DNA of 7,341 nucleotides, from positions 1 through 7,341 of the forward strand of contig JAUXBJ010000073.1 of assembly GCA_030619425.1 (NCBI GenBank), read 5' to 3'. Under the pieces are notes generated by a model. The model saw nothing but the letters and a program-made list of their open reading frames with translations, ran no database searches and was not told where the DNA came from. The position numbers and the translations under genes were made by a program. Source of the DNA: a bacterium (GTDB lineage: Bacteria; Zixibacteria; MSB-5A5; GN15; FEB-12). Positions 1 to 6,000 of this stretch are shown piece by piece (position 1 is the first letter of the stretch; each line of letters opens with the position of its first letter).

Positions 1-203
1 ATTTCCAGTTCTCGACGTCGGGCCGTAATTTCGCTTTCACACTCTTCGAAATAGATCAATTCGCACGGCCGTCTGGAACGAGTATACCTGGCGCCTTTAC
101 CGGAATTGTGGAGATGCAGTCGTTTAATTAGGTCAATGGTAATGCCGGTATAAAAGGATCCATCGCGGCATCGGAGAATATATATATACCATGTGTGGGC
201 CAT
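1..203 (-). CDS. GIY-YIG nuclease-domain protein (UPF0213/YhbQ-like), 3' end cut off by the window
   Basis: Only the first 67 codons plus two bases lie in the window. The ATG at 203-201 is supported by a Shine-Dalgarno match (GAAGGG, 213-218) at normal spacing, and the protein goes straight into the domain. Visible hallmarks: the first strand WYIYILRC (residues 5-12), the second motif FYTGIT (17-22), the Arg and His of the helix (R28, H32), the [10 protein letters not shown] segment (33-42), and a Glu in RRRE (E65) where the family has its metal-binding Glu. Stand-alone proteins of this family are about 80-100 residues, so perhaps 20-30 residues are missing. GIY-YIG domains cut DNA in homing endonucleases, UvrC and other enzymes; the role of the small single-domain members is poorly defined and a DNA-processing role is only inferred. 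It is separated from the upstream protease genes by a probable terminator, so it is likely an independent unit. No intron or other mobile context is visible. Confidence 0.88.
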   Translation of the reverse strand, partial: MAHTWYIYILRCRDGSFYTGITIDLIKRLHLHNSGKGARYTRSRRPCELIYFEECESEITARRRELE

Positions 204-435
204 ATTATTTTACCCTTCAGAAGTTTAAATAACTCGCGAAGCATAAAACATACGAATTATTGGCGGAGGAAGGGGGATTCTCCCGGGGTATTTTCGGCAA
301 CTCATCACACCACGGCACACTACGCGGTAACGCATTGCCCCCAAGTCATTTAGTCACTTTTGTTTGTTTTTGTATAATTGTATCTAATTGTGCCATTTTT
401 TACCCCCCGTGGACCCAATTTGAGCACAAAAGATG
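204..435. other. Intergenic region without a recognisable gene
   Basis: This stretch lies between the probable terminator and the GIY-YIG start. It contains A/T-rich tracts (around 351-400 and 204-260) and a purine run on the plus strand (262-277), but no open frame with a domain or a believable ribosome site. A promoter for the GIY-YIG gene should lie here on the minus strand. I found a TACAAT at 382-377 but no matching -35 element at proper spacing, and no clear TTTG / TAnnTTTG pair of the Bacteroidetes type, so I do not place one. Confidence 0.5.
213..218 (-). promoter_or_regulatory. Shine-Dalgarno site of the GIY-YIG gene
   Basis: On the minus strand the leader reads GAAGGG, then nine nucleotides (TAAAATAAT), then the ATG at 203. 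The A/T-rich spacer and the good match fix the start codon, and there is no competing in-frame start nearby that would keep the conserved first strand at the N-terminus. Confidence 0.65.
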
Positions 436-463
436 GATCACTCCCGAGTGAACGGGAGTGATC
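436..463 (-). terminator. Rho-independent-type terminator hairpin downstream of the carboxypeptidase gene
   Basis: A perfect 11-bp inverted repeat: arm GATCACTCCCG at 436-446, 6-nt loop at 447-452, second arm CGGGAGTGATC at 453-463. It begins 27 nt past the TAG stop at 493-491. On the minus strand the stem is followed by CATCTTTTGTG, a short and imperfect T-tract. Stem strength and position fit a terminator for the protease-carboxypeptidase transcript; the weak T-tract leaves some doubt. The plus-strand side is also somewhat T-rich (464-474), but no plus-strand gene ends here. Confidence 0.7.
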
Positions 464-490
464 ATATTCTCTTGCAGCGAACGTCGTATG

Positions 491-3037
491 CTATGGACAC
501 ACGTGACAATCGACGGGCGCGGGACCACTGGCAAACATGTAGTCAGCGAAATAGGTCAAATCAGAGATGTCCAGACTGCAATTGCCATCGTTGTCGAATT
601 CTTCCATACACACAGGACCGTCCCCACCGGCAAACATATAGTCAACAAAGTACGTCAAATCGGATATGTCGACAGAGCCGTTGTTATCAGCATCTCCCGG
701 AGTGTCACAGCAGCTTTCGCAAGCATCACCAACTCCGTCCCCATCGCTATCCGTTTGGTCGGGATTATAGATGTTAGCGCAATTATCACAGACGTTGCCA
801 ACGCCGTCGGCGTCGTCGTCAAGTTGGTCGGGATTATAGGTCACTGGGCAATTGTCAAAAACGTAGTTTATCCCGTCATTGTCACCGTCGAGCTCAACCA
901 GCGGGAAGACGATATTGTCGACCCAGGCCGCATCACTTCCGGAAGAAAGCGAACCGTCTTTTGTATATCGCCACAAGAAAGTGTGATTGCCGGCCGCGAC
1001 CGGGTACATGGCTTTCACCCAGTCGACTTCCCCTGAGTACTTCTCTATCTCGTCGCCGTCGATAAAGAACCTCAGGAAATCCCAGCCGCTTTCGGACGAA
1101 ACCTTGTAGTAGAATGAAATCATTCCGGCCTGCCGGCTCTCCAGCGATACCTGGATTTCTGAGGTCTGGCCATGGGTGATGTCGCCTGATTGCGAGTCGA
1201 ACGAACCTTGATATACCGTGCTGTTGTCAATCACCCAAGCCTGGTCCCCTCCCATTAACCAATTGAAGGCGCTGAAGCCGCCGGATTCGAAGTTCTCGAT
1301 CTCCAGTCCGACGGTGAACTCGAAAGCCAGGCTATCCGAGTAACCACCATCGGCCGAAACCAAAAGAGCGAACTCGACCGTCTTAGGGATCGGCGACGAT
1401 GACGTAACAGCGAACCTAAACGGCGAAACCGTACTGCTTCTTCCGCCCAGAGCTTCGATATCAGCATACGATGCTGTGCCTTGTGTGATTTCGATATCGG
1501 AATCGGCAGTCATCAGGGTCGCAGACACAGTTACTGCATTTCCGGCGCCGTTGTTGACGAGCATCACGTTGACCGCCCCGGTGTCACCCGGAAAGATCGA
1601 CGTCCCGTCGTGAGCCACAAATGCCAGGGCCGGTTCCTCCACCTGAGGCATCAATTGAACATCCACGACCGTAACAGACCCCTCGGTGACCGTTACCGAA
1701 CTCACCGTTTGCGGAATATAGCCGGGTGCCGTGAATTCGAGATCATATGTCCCGGCCTCGATCATGCGATGGTAATCACCTGCGTCGGCGTCTGTTCGCA
1801 CCTGGGAACTGTCCTGGTCCTGGTCGTGCCCCACCACAGTCACCAGCGCGGCCATCGGCAGACCGGTCTGGATATCGGTAACGATTCCCCTGATGCCGTA
1901 GCGGGCCTGCTCCAGGTAAGTGAGCATTGACTTGCGGTTATATCCCCAGTAAGCCGGTAGTTGTGATGCCGGCAGCAGCTTGACGCCGGAAAGCTCCAGA
2001 GTTAGTTCCCGGCAATGATGCCAGTAGTTCATAAAATCCTGGCGTCCCCCTGTGATGGTGTACCAGGCATAACCGTTGGTGATGCCGTCGTTGAGGTCAG
2101 TCAGGTAACCAGAAGGACTGTTGGCCTGCGCCGTATCGGCATACTGATGGCTTATATCCTGCCACCAGATGTCGTCGGGATGAAACCTGGACCAGGTGTC
2201 CCACGGGTAATTAACGACCTCTGCCCCGCTGTGCATATTCGCCGAGATAACGAAACTGTGCTCACCGGCAAAGTTCATCATCGCCACCGTTTCGAGCTGC
2301 CACGAGTTGCCGTCGGGATGCTGGCCGTCATCGGGATCGGGATAGTTGCGGTTGAGGTCAACGGAATTGGCGTTGTAGCGCCGCGCGCCGCTGACGGTGT
2401 GATCGCCGGACCAGTACGTGCCATCGGGATTGGCCAACGGGTTGATCCAGATTTCCATTTCGTCGATCATGTCGGTTATCCGTGCGTCGGTACCGTAGGC
2501 GGACAAAAGGCTGTCGATCAACCGCAGACAGAGTATGTAGCCGACCGTCTCGTCACCGTGCATGGTCGATGTATACATGACTTCCGGCTCATCCTCCTGG
2601 ATGGTGACGTTATCGGATATCTTGACGTACAGGAGCTGACGGCCCTGCACGCTAAACCCGATATTGTGCACCTGGCACAGCGACGGGTAATCCGTGGCGA
2701 ACTGATACATCATCGAAACATAGGCGTCGTACGTCGGGTACACATCCCAGTCCGCCAGGGCGCGTATGCTGCTTCCCATATCCGGGGTTATCAGCGTTGA
2801 CGGACGGGGCAACGTCGTGTATTCGTAGCCGAGTTTGATGAACGACGCCAACTCGTAGTCGTTGGCATAGGCATATACGGTATCCCCGACAACGTTGTCG
2901 ATTGAAATCACTCGCGTGAGTTTTTCCAGTTCAACACGGTCAGATATCTCAAATCGGAAGTAGTGTTCCGAAATGTCGGCAGCGATTGCCGTAGGAACAA
3001 TCGCTGCCATCAATAACACAACAAAGAAGTACTTCAT
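491..3037 (-). CDS. Secreted M14 zinc carboxypeptidase (N/E subfamily type) with C-terminal TSP3 repeats and dockerin
   Basis: The 848-residue protein should remove C-terminal amino acids from peptides outside the cytoplasm. The start at 3037 is chosen because it opens a signal peptide (MKYFFVVLLMAAIVPTAIA, cut after A19); the frame extends 30 codons further up but that would bury the signal and overlap the upstream gene. Domains: prodomain 20-97; M14 catalytic domain about 100-376; transthyretin-like domain 379-463; Ig-like domain 466-577; jelly-roll/MAM-like domain 580-712; two thrombospondin type 3 calcium repeats 717-773; dockerin-like pair 780-841. Catalytic residues visible: zinc ligands H160 and E163 (MHGDET) and H269 (NMHSGAEVVNYPW), substrate carboxylate-binding R230 (DLNRNY), general-base E348 (LTLELSG). 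NYPWD and GGRQDF resemble carboxypeptidases N/E/D; Q333, 15 residues before E348, fits a basic-residue S1' pocket, so Lys/Arg preference is inferred. No good Shine-Dalgarno precedes the ATG; 43 nt separate it from the protease stop, suggesting a shared transcript. No T9SS sorting domain or LPXTG anchor is seen. Confidence 0.93.
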   Translation of the reverse strand: MKYFFVVLLMAAIVPTAIAADISEHYFRFEISDRVELEKLTRVISIDNVVGDTVYAYANDYELASFIKLGYEYTTLPRPSTLITPDMGSSIRALADWDVYPTYDAYVSMMYQFATDYPSLCQVHNIGFSVQGRQLLYVKISDNVTIQEDEPEVMYTSTMHGDETVGYILCLRLIDSLLSAYGTDARITDMIDEMEIWINPLANPDGTYWSGDHTVSGARRYNANSVDLNRNYPDPDDGQHPDGNSWQLETVAMMNFAGEHSFVISANMHSGAEVVNYPWDTWSRFHPDDIWWQDISHQYADTAQANSPSGYLTDLNDGITNGYAWYTITGGRQDFMNYWHHCRELTLELSGVKLLPASQLPAYWGYNRKSMLTYLEQARYGIRGIVTDIQTGLPMAALVTVVGHDQDQDSSQVRTDADAGDYHRMIEAGTYDLEFTAPGYIPQTVSSVTVTEGSVTVVDVQLMPQVEEPALAFVAHDGTSIFPGDTGAVNVMLVNNGAGNAVTVSATLMTADSDIEITQGTASYADIEALGGRSSTVSPFRFAVTSSSPIPKTVEFALLVSADGGYSDSLAFEFTVGLEIENFESGGFSAFNWLMGGDQAWVIDNSTVYQGSFDSQSGDITHGQTSEIQVSLESRQAGMISFYYKVSSESGWDFLRFFIDGDEIEKYSGEVDWVKAMYPVAAGNHTFLWRYTKDGSLSSGSDAAWVDNIVFPLVELDGDNDGINYVFDNCPVTYNPDQLDDDADGVGNVCDNCANIYNPDQTDSDGDGVGDACESCCDTPGDADNNGSVDISDLTYFVDYMFAGGDGPVCMEEFDNDGNCSLDISDLTYFADYMFASGPAPVDCHVCP
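532..670 (-). repeat. Duplicated dockerin calcium-loop segment in the carboxypeptidase gene
   Basis: Two 40-nt segments, 532-571 and 631-670, match at 33 of 40 positions by eye. They encode the helix after each calcium loop: DISDLTYFADYMF and DISDLTYFVDYMF. The duplication is the normal internal repeat of a type I dockerin, where each half carries a D-x-D/N-x-x loop (DADNNGSVD and DNDGNCSLD here). The nucleotide match is closer than the paired segments in the upstream protease gene, which suggests a younger or homogenised duplication. Confidence 0.75.
719..889 (-). other. Thrombospondin type 3 calcium-binding repeats (domain within the carboxypeptidase)
   Basis: Residues 717-773 hold two TSP3 units. 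Each has the Asp-rich DxDxDG core (DGDNDG, DDDADGVG, DSDGDGVG) and the DNCPxxxNPDQ / DNCAxxYNPDQ connector with spaced cysteines. TSP3 repeats bind Ca2+ and form stiff wires between extracellular domains. Here they lie directly before the dockerin, which is also a calcium-binding fold, so the whole C-terminal 130 residues are expected to need calcium to fold. Confidence 0.85.
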
Positions 3038-3064
3038 AGTTGTATGCGTGACGTTACCGCCAGA

Positions 3065-3082
3065 GACGACACTCGGGTCGTC
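3065..3082 (-). other. Small hairpin at the protease stop codon and intergenic spacer
   Basis: A 6-bp inverted repeat (GACGAC at 3065-3070, GTCGTC at 3077-3082) with a 6-nt loop overlaps the protease stop codon (TGA, 3083-3081). No T-tract follows, so it is unlikely to terminate transcription. It could affect mRNA processing or initiation of the next gene, whose ATG lies 27 nt beyond it, but a stem this short can arise by chance. Confidence 0.25.
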
Positions 3083-6000
3083 ACAGGCAGGTAGGCGCCG
3101 GACCTCCATTAAACAAATAGTCAACAAGATAAGTTACATCCGACACGTTCAACTCGCCACTTGCGTCGACGTCGGCGGCGTTGATAATCGGCGGCGCATC
3201 GCCACCGCCGAACATGTAGTCGGCCAGGTAGGTCAGGTCCGAAATGTTCGGAAGGCCTCCGCTGTTGTCAACATCACCGCAGACGTACGGAGGTTCATCG
3301 CTGACCGTCAACTGGACCGGCACGATCCACGGATTGTCACCGGCGTCGGGGTCGTTGCTGCTGATAAAGATGTTGGCGTCGTAAACACCCACATCCAGAC
3401 CTTCCGCGAGGAACTTGCAGGTAATCGCATCGGCCTCTCCGGCCGCCAGATTACCCGACTCACCGGACAGCATCAACCACCGTTTCGGCTCGTAGAACTG
3501 GATCGCCAGACCGTCGTGCAGGTAAGAGGTCAGGTATGCGACCTCGAGACCATCGGCGCCGGCGGCATCCTCGATGCCTATTGCGCAGTTAGCTATATCG
3601 AACCCCGTCGCGAACGTTAGGTACTGGAACGTGATTATGCCGGACGGGTACAGAATCACTTCGGCGTTGACAACCTCGCCGGCGGCAGCGCTGTATTCAG
3701 GATAATCAACAAACTGAATCACGCACCTTTCCGGAGCGGCATCGATGTACACATGAACACCCGGGTTGTCTGAATCCAGCGGATTCAGATCATCCCACAG
3801 CCAGGCCAGGATGTTGTTCGGCGTGGAACTGGTGGGAATGCTGGTCTTGGAATAGGAACCCATATCAGTGGTCTCGAATCCGATGATGCCGTTGGAACCG
3901 ACGTACAACTGCTCGTAGGTAGTACCGTAGTAGCTGAAATCGAACCCGATACTGTATGGGCCGCCGTAATTGTCGTCTTCCAGGTCAGCGACCACGTCCG
4001 TGCCGGTGGCGGAAACATCCAGCCAGCCAAACGTCGGACCGCCCGGTTCATCGGAATCCATCCAGTAATAACCGTAGAGATCGGGACCGCCGGCGTTCTT
4101 GGTGACCGGCATCCCCTCGCGCGGGTCGTCGACACCCTTGGTATCGGCATAGTCGTGGAAGCCTTCCGGATAGTCGCGCCTGGCCGGTTCGACGTTGCCT
4201 GACGCCAGCAATTTCGCAAACGTAGCGTCCTTTACAATGGGCTGAACCCTGACACTGTAATTGAGGCCGCCGGGACCGCCGTTAGAGACAATCAGATCCG
4301 CCTCGGTGCTATCGCCAATCATCAGCATTTCGCTGAAACTCCCCGGCGTAACCGCGATGGCCGGCGCGAAATCGATGCGGATGTCATCGATAAACCAGTC
4401 ATCATAACCCTCTCCGGAGCCGTTGCTGCGGAATCGAAGCTGGAAGCCCGGATGGTAGGCATCGGCAGGCAGGCCCGAACTGGCAAAGGCGAAAGTCCCA
4501 TGACTGCTGCCGGTGCCCTCGTATGCCGACAGCTCATTCCAGTCACCGAAGTCGTTAAGGTACTCTACCCAAAGAAAGTCTCCGGCATCGGGTGCCTCCC
4601 CGCTGCCACCGGCCTCGTAGCTGTAAGAAATGATAACGTCCGCTTTCTGAGAAAGGTCTATAAGCTGCGTTACGGCCGTGTCAACACCGCCGTCGAGATG
4701 CAACGCATATGGTGCCGATGGAGGATTCACCCCGTCGGTGGTCACATCGGCGCCAGCGCTGTAAAACCAGCGTTCGGCGTCGAGCGTAGCCTCCGGAAAC
4801 GGCTCAAACCACGGATAGTTGGCCGGTATACCGGCGGCTATGGCCACGACGATGGCATTGCCCGAAACCTCGGTGTCTCCCTGAGAAGTCGCCAGCACCG
4901 TGCTGGTATCCGCTTCGTTCATTGCCGCCGAACCGGGGATGGCGACCTCGGCAACGATCTTCACCGAATCACCGGCCACCACGTTGCCCGTGGTTGTGAT
5001 CGGAGTGACACCGCCTTCATCATAGAAAGAGATCGTCCATGTCCCGCCGGAAGAACTCAGGTCATAGGTGTCGTCATAAAGACCCTTGTTGTGCACAGTC
5101 AACAGGAAACTGGCATTTCCGCCGGAAGGTCCGCTGTTGGTGACAAAGGACGGTGACAGACGTACCTCGTAGTCGCTGGGATGGCCCACAAATACGTCAT
5201 CGACGAACCAATCATCAAAGTTGCCTGCCGTTCCGGTGCTTCGCAGGCGCAGGCGGAAATTACTGTGATAAGCGTCGCCCGGGGCGATCGTTTCCACCTC
5301 GAGAAACTCTGTCATGTCCTCACCGTCACCCGACTGCTGGGACGCCAATTGCCAGGAGCCGAGGGAATCGAGATACTCGACGTACAGATCGTCCCCGGCC
5401 TCCGGAGAATCCTCACCGCCGGTACGCTGATACCAGTAGCTGATGATCACGTTGCTTTCGTTTTTTAGATTGATCGCTTGTGACATCAGGGTATCGGCGC
5501 CGGTCGGGTTACCATCTAGGTTCAGACTGTACGGCGACGAAGGCGGATTCATGCCCAGCGTACTTGACTCGCCGTTCACATTCATGATCCACTTCCCCTC
5601 GTCAATCGTCGCCGTCGGGAAGATGTCCTCGAACGGAATGATAAACGGTTCACCGGCCGAGGTGGTCTTCAGACCGACCAATACGGCTACTTCCGGGTCA
5701 CCGGATGAGCTTATCTTAACGGCCACACTGTCGTAGTCGCCGTACATGCTCGCGGGAACTTCGACCATGACCTTGAACGAAAGCGATTCGTCCATGGCCA
5801 ATACCCCGGTGGAGCTTATCTCGAAGCTGCCGGTCTCGTCAAAGAAGCTGGTCGTCCAGGCGTTGCCGGAAACGGCCAGGCCGTAATCGTCATCATAGAC
5901 GCCGACGTTAGTCACGGTGAGACTGTACCAGGCGGTGTCGTGAGCCGCCACGGTGCGTTCATCGTACGGAGGCGTCACCGACAGACCGTAATCCATAACC

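Noticed and set aside
1..203. GIY-YIG gene as a homing endonuclease or mobile-intron element
   Set aside because: The visible protein is the short stand-alone type with no DNA-binding extension before the domain, and the flanks show no intron or insertion boundary.
373..378. Perfect TATAAT on the plus strand
   Set aside because: There is no convincing -35 element and no plus-strand gene downstream; the region is A/T-rich, so a chance match is likely.
260..451. Plus-strand open frame of 63 codons starting with TTG after a purine-rich run
   Set aside because: It has no recognisable domain, runs into the terminator hairpin and would end inside it. The purine run overlaps and follows the start rather than preceding it at ribosome-site spacing.
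532..670. CRISPR-like or other functional DNA repeats
   Set aside because: The spaced 40-nt similarities lie in frame and encode the two helices of a dockerin, so they are explained by protein-level duplication.
3038..3127. Earlier in-frame starts for the carboxypeptidase that overlap the protease gene
   Set aside because: They add 30 polar residues ahead of a textbook signal peptide and use sequence that already encodes the protease C-terminus.
2015..3620. Long plus-strand open frames opposite the two peptidase genes (for example 2015-2800, 2973-3620 and 4452-5156)
   Set aside because: They are antisense shadows of GC-biased coding sequence. Their products are rich in His, Arg, Val and Gly with no domain, while the minus-strand frames carry complete catalytic motifs.
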